Source: Diacronema lutheri (Eukaryota; Haptophyta; Pavlovophyceae; Pavlovales; Pavlovaceae). Taken from it: a stretch of 64,000 nucleotides of DNA. The DNA lies in contig JAGTXO010000004.1 in NCBI GenBank assembly GCA_019448385.1, forward strand, positions 1,612,001 through 1,676,000, given 5' to 3'. A model generated the notes under the pieces. The model ran no database searches. It was not told the DNA's origin and saw only the letters and a list, made by a program, of their open reading frames with translations. A program made the position numbers and the translations under genes. Below, piece by piece: positions 19,834-30,100 of the stretch (positions are counted from its first letter, which is position 1; each line of letters starts with the position of its first letter).

Positions 19834-22800
19834 ATGGAAGGCTGGATCTCTCGGGCCGGCATTTCGCGGACCAATGGTCCGCGCGTCGAGCCGCTGCTGC
19901 GCCGGTCGAGCAGCGTGCGCGATGCGCAGTCTGAGCCGTCCGAAGTCAGCGTTGCCAAGCTCACCGGCGTGCGCCTCGGCTCCCCCCCGCTCGGCGCGCG
20001 CGGCGCGCTTGGCGCGATGCGCGAGGCGCGTTCGCTGCACGTCGTCTACCCGCAGCCACCGACGCTGGGGATGCTGCTCGACCCGCTCGGCCACGACGCG
20101 GACGTGCGTGCGGCGCAGCTCGCTCCATCCGCGCCCGCCCTGCCGCTCGCTCCGCCATCCGTCGCGCTGCTGCCCGCGCAACCTTTGGCCGCGTCTACGC
20201 CCGAGCCGGGCACCGCGAGCCCACTCGGCGCGCCCGGCGGCGCGCACGAGTCGGACGGCCTCGCCGCAGCTCAGCTGGCTGTGCAGCCAAGCTCGCCCTC
20301 GTTCTCGCCCTCGTGCACGCGCGAGCCATCGCTAGGCGGCCTGCCGAGCTGCGGGGCGAGGCTGGCGGCGTCCGCCATCGCGAACGGCGCTGCGCCGCCA
20401 CGCACCGCCGGCGCACCGCCCTCGCGCGGCGCGTGCGCGGCGCGGCCGCAGCCGCACGCTTCGCCGGTGCAGCGGCCGGGCACCTCGCCGCCAGTCCCTC
20501 TTGCATCGGTTGGCCGCGTTGAGCTCCACGACGGCGTGCGCGCGGCCGAGCCCGTGCGCGCGCTCGCGCAGCGCCTCGTGTACGGCGCGCTCGAGGGGGG
20601 CGTGCGCGAGGGCGCGTTCTCTGCGCAGCTGCTGGAGGGCGGCCGTTTCGGGCAGGGCTCGCGCGGTGCGCGCGCCTTTTACGCGGCGATCGGCAGCACG
20701 CTGCGCGAGGTCGGCCGCCTCCTCGACACCGCGCTCTCCAAGGGCGAGGCGGAGCACGCCGCGCGCCGCGCCGCCGAGCGCGCGGCGAATGCGGCGGCGC
20801 TCGAGCGCGCGTCGGCGATGGCTGCGGCGGCGTTCAGCGCGGCGCGCGAGCCGCACGCCGCGCGCAAGCAGCGCGTGCATGTGCCGACCGTACGCAGCAT
20901 CGGCTGTCAGGCGGGCAAGGCGGGCGGCGAGCCGAGCGGCGCGGCGCGCGCGAGCCGCGGGACGCAGCCGCGCGCGCCCGCTCGCGCGCGCGGCGTGCCG
21001 TGGGGTGGCGAGCTGCGCGTACCGGGCGTGGCGGGAGGCAGCGGCGCGCACGGCGGTGACGGCGGCGGCGAAGGCACACTGCGCGGCGAGCATGGCGGCC
21101 TCGGCGCGGGGGGCGAGGCCTGGGAGGGGGCGGGCGCGGCTGATGGTGGTGGTGGCGGTGGTGGTGGCGGTGGTGGTGGCGGTGATGGGGGCGGTGGTGG
21201 CGGTGGTGGGGGCGGTGCCGATCTGCTCGCGCAGCTCGACGATCTCCTCGCGCGCTCGTCCGGTCAGTCGGCGCGCCGCGCACGCGCGCGCGCCCGCCCG
21301 CGCGGCGCGCGGCGCGCCGTGCGCGAGCGCTCACGCGCGCCGCTCACGCGCGCGCGCGGCCGGCGGCGTCGGCGGTGTGCGCAGGGCACGCGCTCTTCTA
21401 CGCGCACTCGGCGCAGCTGCGCGACCGCCTCTTCCGCTTCGGCACGCAGCGGGGCGCGCAGGTTGAGGCCACGACTGGGCACGCCGCGCGGGCGGGCGCG
21501 TCGCCGGCCGCGCGCGGCGCGCAGCGAACGCAGCGGCAGATGCAGCGGCAGAAGGTGGTGGGCACGACGAGGGGCGTTGCGGGGCTCGCCTTCCGTTCAA
21601 GACGCGCAGCGCTGGCGGCGCACGCGCTGCTCGAGCCCAAGTGAGCCGCCGCCTTTTGCGCGCGCCTTCCACGCGCGCAGTGCGTCCCCTCCCCCCCCTC
21701 CCTCCCTCACCCCACCCCATCCCCTCCTCACCCCCAAACTTGGGCCCAACCCGTGCGCCCCCGCCCGCCACCCCGCCGCTGCGACCCGCAGTTACGACCC
21801 GGCCGTCGACTTGGCGGTAACACACGGAGTGTCACTCATCACCGTGCCGCTCATCCCACAGCACGCGCCTCCCTTCATCATCGCGCGCGCCGCGCCCGCG
21901 CTCGGCGGTGCGGACGGCGACGGCGGCGGTGCGGACGCGGCCGCGCTCCGCGTGTCGCCGGATGGCGGCGGCGAGGCGGCCGCGGCGTTGCGCATGGCCG
22001 CCAGTCGGCTCGCCACGCCGACAGCACCGCAGCCGATTGGCGTCGTGCAGCTCGCGTCCGCCCCCGGCAGCGCCCCGTTCGCCTCCGCGGACGCCACACT
22101 TCTCGAGCGATGTGCGGCCGTGACCGCGCGCATGCTCGGCCCAGCAATGGAACTGCTGCAGCCGCGCCCGCTCGCCGACGCGGTGGCCTCGACGAGCGAG
22201 GCCGCGACGTCGCTCGCCGCGGCGCTGCGCGAGGTCGCGCTCTCCGCACGCGCGCCGCGCGCCGCGCGCGCTGGCCTTGCGCAGAGCGGCGGGCCGGACG
22301 CGCAGCTGCACACCGTGCTCCGCCTCGCGCTCTCGCACGCGGCGACGGACCTCGGCGCCGCGGCGGCCGAGCTGTACACCGTCGACCACGCCAGGCGCGT
22401 GCTGCTGCTGCACCACCACGCGCCCGCCGCCGGCGCGCGCGCGCCGACGGCCGTCGCGCTCGGCGCGCTGCACGCCGAGTCGGCCGCCGGCGCGGCGCTG
22501 ACGGGCGCGTGCGCCACGCTCTACGACGCGCGCATCGCGCCCGTCGCACTGCCGCAACTCGTCGGCGCCGACCCGGCGGCGACGCCGCGCACCGTCGTCT
22601 GCGCGCCGGTGCTCCACTCGGACCACTCGGTGTTTGCGCTGCTCCAGCTCGTCAACAAGCGCGGCCGCCCGAGCGGCGAGGCGTGGCTCGCGTTCGACGA
22701 GCACGACTGCGCGAAGCTCGCGCTCTACGCGGCGATCGCCACGATGGCGATCGACACGGCCGTGGTGCGCGCACAGGTGCGCGGCGCGGAGGAGGAGGAG

Positions 22801-23157
22801 GAGGAGGAGGGCGAGGGAGAGGGGGAGAAGGGCGTCGAGCGGGCTGGCGAAAGGCCAAGCAGCGATCGCGCGGGGAGCAAAGCCGATGCGCTCGGCCTCG
22901 GCGCCAAGAGCGAGGCGGGGCGCGCGCGCGCCGAGCCGGACGGCGGGGCCGGCGCCGAGACCGACGGCGCCGCCGCGCGCGCGGCGGGAGCAAGCGGCGC
23001 GACGGACTCGACACGCCCGGACTCGGGGGCAGCGTCGGACGCGGCAGGCGAGCGTGACGACGATGGCCGCGAGGAGGCGGAGGTGGAGGCGCAGACGGGG
23101 GCCGCGACGGATTGGACGGCGCCTGTGCCGAGCGTCGACATGGGCGGCTCGGACTGA
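19834..23157 (+). CDS. GAF-domain protein
   Basis: Three exons, 19834-21262, 21385-21640 and 21792-23157, join in phases 1 and 2 to 1,016 residues; donors are gtcagt and gtgagc. Residues ~1-330 are low-complexity, Ala/Pro/Ser-rich, with a helical stretch (YAAIGSTLREVGRLLDTALS). A Gly-rich run precedes ADLLAQLDDLLARSS. Exon 2 encodes GHALFYAHSAQLRDRLFRFG. Exon 3 carries two GAF-like units: YDPAVDLAVTHGVSLITVPL...PIGVVQLAS, and LHTVLRLALSHAATDL... ending VFALLQLVNKRGRPSGEAWL, AFDEHDCAKLALYAAIATMA. The pattern LLQLVNK followed by FDEHD is the hallmark of cyclic-nucleotide-type GAFs, but ligand residues cannot be assigned by eye. No PDE, kinase or cyclase domain follows; the tail is acidic (E-rich) and disordered. 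Probably a small-molecule sensor or scaffold. Confidence 0.72.
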   Translation: MEGWISRAGISRTNGPRVEPLLRRSSSVRDAQSEPSEVSVAKLTGVRLGSPPLGARGALGAMREARSLHVVYPQPPTLGMLLDPLGHDADVRAAQLAPSAPALPLAPPSVALLPAQPLAASTPEPGTASPLGAPGGAHESDGLAAAQLAVQPSSPSFSPSCTREPSLGGLPSCGARLAASAIANGAAPPRTAGAPPSRGACAARPQPHASPVQRPGTSPPVPLASVGRVELHDGVRAAEPVRALAQRLVYGALEGGVREGAFSAQLLEGGRFGQGSRGARAFYAAIGSTLREVGRLLDTALSKGEAEHAARRAAERAANAAALERASAMAAAAFSAAREPHAARKQRVHVPTVRSIGCQAGKAGGEPSGAARASRGTQPRAPARARGVPWGGELRVPGVAGGSGAHGGDGGGEGTLRGEHGGLGAGGEAWEGAGAADGGGGGGGGGGGGGDGGGGGGGGGGADLLAQLDDLLARSSGQSARRARARARPRGARRAVRERSRAPLTRARGRRRRRCAQGTRSSTRTRRSCATASSASARSGARRLRPRLGTPRGRARRRPRAARSERSGRCSGRRWWARRGALRGSPSVQDAQRWRRTRCSSPSEPPPFARAFHARSASPPPPPSLTPPHPLLTPKLGPNPCAPARHPAAATRSYDPAVDLAVTHGVSLITVPLIPQHAPPFIIARAAPALGGADGDGGGADAAALRVSPDGGGEAAAALRMAASRLATPTAPQPIGVVQLASAPGSAPFASADATLLERCAAVTARMLGPAMELLQPRPLADAVASTSEAATSLAAALREVALSARAPRAARAGLAQSGGPDAQLHTVLRLALSHAATDLGAAAAELYTVDHARRVLLLHHHAPAAGARAPTAVALGALHAESAAGAALTGACATLYDARIAPVALPQLVGADPAATPRTVVCAPVLHSDHSVFALLQLVNKRGRPSGEAWLAFDEHDCAKLALYAAIATMAIDTAVVRAQVRGAEEEEEEEGEGEGEKGVERAGERPSSDRAGSKADALGLGAKSEAGRARAEPDGGAGAETDGAAARAAGASGATDSTRPDSGAASDAAGERDDDGREEAEVEAQTGAATDWTAPVPSVDMGGSD

Positions 23158-23311
23158 ACGCGCTAGACTCCCGCCTGCGCGCCACACGAGCACTCGTTTG
23201 GATGGTGAGGCTGAGTGTTTGGCGGCTCGGACTGAGCGCGCCAGACTCCGCCTGCGCGCCACACTGCGCGCCACACGAGCACTCGTTTGGATGGCGAGGC
23301 TGAGTGTTGGG
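23142..23311 (+). repeat. Tandem duplication spanning the GAF gene stop codon
   Basis: A unit of about 78-90 bases starting GGCGGCTCGGACTGA and ending near gatggYgaggctgagtgtt occurs twice. The first copy contains the authentic GGSD-stop; the second lies just downstream. The second copy also has an internal duplication of gcgcgccacac. Confidence 0.85.
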
Positions 23312-23904
23312 CGCACGCTTCCTCGCATGACGAAGCTGCGACGGAAAGGCGGGCAGAGCGCCCTCCGCGCGCAGCTCTGGAAGAGACGGAGCCTCCAACC
23401 ACCCACCCCCAAACCACGACCTGCGGCACCGCAGTGGCACATGCCGGCACGCGCGCGGCGGCGTAGCAGCGCGAGCCGAAGACGGATGGCGTTCGCTTCG
23501 AGGTGCGGATCTAGGCGCGCACGCCTTTGGCGGAGGCACGCGCTCGAGCGGACGAGAGGCCGCACGCGTGATGGCCGCCGCCGTCGCGCATGGGCGCGTC
23601 GCGCCGTGCGGCGGCTAGCCGCGCCTCAGACGCACGCGTGCAGCCGCACGTCGGCTGGACGCCCGCCCGGCGCCCGCAGGAGGCGCGGCGGATGCGCACG
23701 CGCACGACCGCGCAGCGCGCAGCGCCGAGCGCGCGCCCAACCCCGGCCCGTGCGCGGTTGGTGCGCCCGAGAAGCGTTGACGCAACGATGGCGTCATGAG
23801 CCGGAAAAGAATTCGGACTTTGGAGAGAGAGAGGCAGCTGCCCTCGGCGCTCCCGTTCGCGGCCACAGCGCAGGCGCGCCTCGCGCACTCGCGCGCGCGC
23901 GAAG
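23158..23904. other. Intergenic region before the BIG gene
   Basis: Holds the duplication above, then about 590 bases of GC-rich DNA with no domain in any frame. The AT-richer piece tgagccggaaaagaattcgg at 23797-23817 and the purine stretch ggagagagagaggcag just after it lie about 100 bases before the BIG start and may belong to its promoter or 5' UTR. Confidence 0.5.
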
Positions 23905-25863
23905 ATGGACGACCTCTCGTTGCGCACGATGCACGTCTTCGTCTCCAAGGCGTTGACGCGCATCGTCGACGAGTGCGGCCGGCGGCCTTCCCCGCTCCGC
24001 GAGGCGTGCGTGGACGTCCTCGGTGCGCGCGGATCGGCACGCGCGCGCCGCGCGCCGCGGGTGCGGCGCGTGGGCCGCGCCTCGTGCGGGCGGCACTGCG
24101 GACGCCGGCGCGGCCGAGTGCGTCCGTGGCTTGTCGTGCAGCCGCGGCCAAGCTCGACGCCTCCTCATCTCGCGCCCGGCCCGCCTCCTCTGGCCCGTCC
24201 GCGCGGCCGCCGCGCTCGGCGCGCGCGCCTCACGCGCGCGCGCGCGCGCTGCGCCCCGGGCGCGCGGACCGCCGCCGCTCCGCGCCGCGCAGAGCAAATC
24301 AAGTCGGGCCGGCTCCCGATCGAGAGCCCCAGCCCGCCCGACGACGCGAACGGCGCGCGCGGCGCGGGCGAGCCCGACGGCGCGGCGCCGCCGTCGGCGG
24401 CCGGCCGGCCGTGCGTCGCCGCCGTGTACTTTGGCCCGCTGCACCTGGCGTGCGAGTCGGGCAACCCGCGCATCATGGAGGTGGCGCTCTCGTGCGTGCA
24501 GAAGCTCATCGCCTACGGCTTTGTGACCGCGCAGATGGCCGCGCTGCCGCCACCGCACGGCGCGCGCGCGCGCGCGCGGCGCCCGCGCAGGGCGGCACGC
24601 GCGCGGACGGCGACGGCGGCACGGACGGCACGGGCGCACAACACGGCGAGGCGAGCGTGCACGCGGCGTCGCTCTCGGCGCACATCGTCGAGGTGGTGTG
24701 CGCGTGCAAGGACGAGGAGGACGAGGCGGTGCAGCTGCAGGTGCTCAAGGCGGCGCTCACAGCCGTGACCGCGCCCCTCGCGGGCGTGCACGAGGCGTGG
24801 CTACTGCTCGGCGTCAAGACGTGCTACCACCTGCACCTCGTCGGCGTGACGCCGCTCATCCGCGCGACGGCGCTCGGCGGGCTCAACCAGATGCTGCACA
24901 TGATCTACTCGCGCGTCGAGTTCGCCGCTCAGCCCACCGCCATCGCCGCCGCCACCGTGCCGCCCGCGGGCGGAGCCGCGGGCGCGCCGCCGCCGCCGCA
25001 GCCGCCGCCGCCACCGGCGGCGGCGGCGGCGGCCGATGCGCCGCCGTCGACGCCGTCGACGCCGCAGCGGCCGGCGCGCAAGGGCGCGCCGCTGCCCGCG
25101 AGCGCGCCCGCCGGCCTCGCCGCGGGCGGCACGAACAGCGGCGGCGAGGAGGCGGCGCTCGCGCTGGGCAACAGCGTGTCGGTGGCGCAGCGCGATGCCT
25201 TCCTCGTGCTGCGCGCGCTGTGCAAGCTGTCGATGAAGCCGCTGCCCGAGGCGGAGGCGGGCGGCGAGGGCGGCGACGAGTCGATCGATTTGCGCTCCAA
25301 GCTGCTCTCCCTCTCGCTGCTCGTCTCGATCCTCTCGTCCGAGTCCGGGCGGAGGCTGCGCCAGAGCGACCGTTTCATCTGCGCGATCAAGCAGTATTTA
25401 TGCCTCGCGCTCATCAAGAACGGCGCGTGCCCGCGGCCTGCGGTGCTCGAGCTGAGCTTGCGCCTCTTCTCGTGCCTTCTCGAGCACTTCCGCGACCACC
25501 TCAAGAACGAGATTGGTGTCGTCTTCTCGAATATCTTTTTGCTCATCCTCGAGTCGCCAAACTCGACGGCCGCGCAGAAGGGCGCGACGCTGCACCACCT
25601 GCAGCGCATGCTGCAGCAGCCGCAGCTCGTCGTCGACCTGTTCATCAACTACGACTGCGACGTGGAGGGCGCGTCGCTCTTCTCGCGCATCGCAAACGAC
25701 CTCTCCAAGCTCGCGCAACTCGCGCCCGCGCCGCACGATGGCGTCGGCGATGGTGGCGGCGGCGCCGGCGCCGACGGCGGCGGCGGCGGCGAGCAGCTGC
25801 GGCCGGCGGCCGTCGCGGCGCTCGCGGCGCTCGTGCAGTCCCTCTCGCGCTGGGCGGCGCGGA

Positions 25864-25901
<38 letters not shown>

Positions 25902-27160
25902 GGCGGCAACGGCGGCGGCGAGGGCGCAGACGACGGCGAGCCGCTGCCCATGCGTGAGGCGTCCGAATCGACAGGCTCGGACGGCGGCGCGGGCGGCGCG
26001 GGCGGCATGGGGTGCGGCGGGTGCGGCGCGGTCACGGCGGTCTCGGTGCCGCCGTCGCAATTCGCGGCGGCGCTGCAATTCAAAAAGGAGCTGCAGCATG
26101 GCATCGCGCTCTTCAACCTCAAGCCGAAGAAGGGTCTCGACTACCTGCGCGCAACGTCGCACGTCGAGTGGTCGGCGGAGGGCGTCGCTGCCTTCTTGCG
26201 CGGCACGGAGGGCCTCGACAAGGCCATGGTGGGCGACTACATGGGCGAGCACCACGAGTTCAACCGCGCAGTGCTCTACGCATTTGTCGACTCGCTCGAC
26301 TTTACGGGCATGCACTTTGACGACGGCATCCGCCACTTCCTCGCCGGATTCCGCCTGCCGGGCGAGGCGCAGAAGATCGACCGGATGATGGAGAAGTTCG
26401 CCGCGCGCTTCTGCGAGTGCAACCCGGCGATCTTCCAGTCGGCGGACACGGCCTACGTGCTCGCCTACTCGCTCATCATGCTCAACACCGACGCGCACTC
26501 GGCGCAGATCAAGGCGAAGATGACGGCGGACGAGTTTGTGCGGAACAACCGCGGCATCAACGGTGCCGACGACCTGCCGACGGACTTTCTGCGCACGCTC
26601 TACGAGCGGATCGTGCGCAACGAGATCAAGATGAAGGACGAAGCGGACGGCGCGCCGCTCGGCGCCACGTCGGGGCGGCGGCGCAAGGAGGCGCTCTACG
26701 CCGTCGAGGTGGCGAAGAGCGTGCAGCGCTCACAGGAGGCCTTCAAGGCGCACGCGGCGAAGCGTGCGGTGCCCTACCTCTCCTCGTCGCACGCGCAGAC
26801 TGTCGTGCCCATGTTCCAGCAGCTCTGGGCGCCGCTCCTCGCAGGACTCTCCGTCTTTGTCGAAGAGGCTGACCGCGCGCGCCGCGAGGGCGCCGAGGCG
26901 GACGGTGCCGACGGCGCGCACGGCAGCGGCGGCGGCGGCGGCGGCGGCGCGGCCGAGGCGCGCGACGACGTGCGCACGGCGCTGAGCGCGATCGCTCACG
27001 GCATCCACCTTGCGGCCACCTTCTCGCTGCGCACGGAGCAGGCCGCGTTTGTCGCGGCGCTCGTCAAATTCACCGCCCTTGGCACCGGTGCGCACCGACG
27101 CGACCCGCACCGCCGCGACCCGCGAGCCGCGCGTCACCCACCCGCGCGCGCGCGCGCGTT

Positions 27161-27199
<39 letters not shown>

Positions 27200-30100
27200 C
27201 CGCGCCAGGCGAGCGGCTGCGCGCGCGGCACGTGGACGCGATGCGCGCGCTCATCGCCGTCGCGCTGCGCGACGGCAACGTGCTGGGCGAGGGCTGGGCG
27301 GCGGTGCTCAAGTGCGTCTCCGAAATGCACCGCCTGTCGATGGTCGCACAGGGGGTACGCAGCAGCAGTGGCGGCGCGGGCGCGGGCGGGCGCGGCGCGC
27401 GGCGCGCTCCCGCGGCGCGGCGGGCGCTGGAGCGGCGCGCGCGCTCAATGCGCCGTGCGCTCAATGCGCACCTTGTCTTTGCCCTTCCCCATTCTCTCCC
27501 CTTGCCCCTCTTTCGCTCACACGCGCCGCGCCGCGCCGCGCCGCGCCGCGCTGCGTGGCGCAGGCGCGCTCGGACGCGGATGCGTTGAGCGAGGGGCTGG
27601 GCAAGGGGGGCGCGGGCGGCGCACTGCTCGTCTCACCGAGTGCGATGGCGCAGTGGGGCAAACTGGCCGCGCCGCAGATTGTGCAGCAGACGCGCCTCAC
27701 GATGGCTGCGCCGTCCAAGGGCGCGCACGCCGCCGACGGGAGCGCCATCGCGTCCGCCGCGCAGCACCTCGAGGTCGAGCGCGCTAACGCCGCGCTCGTG
27801 CACAGCGCGCTGTGCGACGCGACCTTCCTCGCGCAGCTCGACCCCTTTGCGCAGCTCGCGGGGCCGGCGGTGGCGGTGGCGGTGGCGGTGGCGGCGGCGG
27901 CGGCCGGCAGCAACGGCATCAACGGCGGCAATGGCAGCAACGGCAGCAACGGTGGCAATGGCGGCAATGGCGGCAACGGCACCAACGGCACCAACGGCGG
28001 CGCGCTCGGCGCAGCAGCGGCGGCGGCGGGCTGGCGCGCGGACGGCGGCGCCGCGCAGGGCGGGCACGTGGCGCTCGACCGCCTCTTCTCGGCGAGCGCG
28101 CTGCTCGACGCGGAGGCGGTCGTCGACTTTGTGGTGCGGCTGTGCGCCGTCTCCGCGGAGGAGCTGCTCGACGGCGCAGGTGCGCGCATCTTCTCGCTGC
28201 AGAAGATTGTGGAAGTGGCGCAGCTCAATATGGGGCGGATCCGCCTCGTCTGGGCGCGCATCTGGACGGTGCTCGGGGCGCACTTTGCCGCCGTCGGCTG
28301 CCACCCGCACCTGGGCGTTGGCATGTACGCGATCGACGCGCTGCGCCAGCTGGCCAACACCTTCCTCGAGCGCGACGAGCATGCGCTCTACGCATTCCAG
28401 GCAGCGTTCCTCCGCCCCTTCGAGACAGTGCTGCACGCACACCCCGCCGCGCAGATGCGCGAGCTCATCCTCTCATGTGCGCTCGCCATCGTGCAGCGCA
28501 AGGGTGACGCGTTACGCTCGGGGTGGGTGGCCATCTTCAACCTGCTCGCCGCGGCGGCGATGGACGCGGAAGTTTCCATCGTCGAGTTGGGGTGGGGTGT
28601 GTGCTCCCAGATCATCGCGCCGCCGCCCACCGGCCACCTCTCCTCCGTCTGCGCCGGCTCCGCATACGTGCACGCCGTCGCGTGCGTGCGCGCGTACGCA
28701 GCGCAGCGCGGCAGCGTGGCGGCGAGCGGCGGCGCGGTGCGCGCGCTCGGCCGCTCGCTGCCCGAGCAGGTGATGGGCGGCACGCTCGCGCTCGCCGAGT
28801 CGGCGGGCGTGCGCGCGCCCGACGCCGGCCCGCTCGCGAGCACGCTCCACCAGCTCGGCACGCATGCGCTCGGCGGACACGACGGTGGTGCTGAGAGCGT
28901 TGCCGCGCGTGTGCTGCGCACGCACGCCGCGCCGGGTGGCGCGCTCGACCCCGACGGCGCCGACGCGGCGGCGGCGGCGGCGGCGGCGGCGACGGGCGTG
29001 ACGAGCGGCGCGCGCGCCGGCGCGGCGGGTGACGGTGCGCTCACGCCCGCGCACCAGCGGCCGCTGCAGCTGCCGCCGCTCAGCGCGCTGCTGCCGCCGC
29101 AGTGCGTGCTCGCGCCAACGTCGCCCGCCGCGCCGGTGGGTGGCGGGCAGGGCGCGGCCAACGGCGGCGCGGACGGCGAGGCGGCGGCGGCGGCGGCGGC
29201 GCTGCGCGACGCGCTGCTGTGGCCGCTGCTCGCCGCGCTCGCGCACTGCACCGCCGCCGCGCCGCCGGGCGCGCGCGAGGGTGCCCTCGGCGCGCTCTTC
29301 GACCTGCTCGCAATGCGCACGTCCGAGCTGCAGCCGGGCACGTGGGGCGCGCTTCTCGAGGTGCTTCTCCTCCCTCTCCTCCACACGCGCGGCGGCGCGG
29401 GCGGCGGCGCGGGCAGCGCGGGTGGCGCGGACATGCTCGCCGCGGCGGCCGACGCGGCCGACGCGGGCGACAGCGGCGGCGGCGCGCGCGAGCTCAGCGA
29501 GGGCAGCGGGAGCGACAGGCAGAGCGGCGCGTGGGTGTGCACTGTGGGCGTCTCGCTCGTGCAGCGGCTTGGGGCCCTTGTCGTCTCATCGGGGCGTGAG
29601 CTCGCCTTCCTCGTACCCGCGCTCACCTCCTTGCTCCTCGAATGCCTCGCGTCGCATCATGTGCCCCTCGTGCGTGCGCCCGCGCAGCGCGGCGCGGCGT
29701 GGCGTGGCGCGGTGCGGTGCGTGCCCACCGCCAACTGCGCTCACGCGCGCGCACCCCGCGCCTCCCTCGCGCGCCCCTCGCCTCTCGCCTCTCGCCCCTC
29801 GCCTCTCGCCCCTCGCCCCTCGCCCCTCGCCCCTCGCCCCTCGCCCCTCGCCCTCGCCCCTCGCCCCTCGCCCCTCGCCCCTCGCCCCTCGCCCCTCGCC
29901 CCTCGCCCCTCGCCCCTCGCCCCTCGCCCCTCGCCCCTCGCCCCTCGCCCCTCGCCCCTCGCCCCTCGCCCCTCGCCCCTCGCCCCTCGCCCCTCGCCCC
30001 TCGCCCCTCGCCCCTCGCCCCTCGCCCCTCGCCCCTCGCCCCTCGCCCCTCGCCCCTCGCCCCTCGCCCCTCGCCCCTCGCCCCTCGCCCCTCGCCCCTC

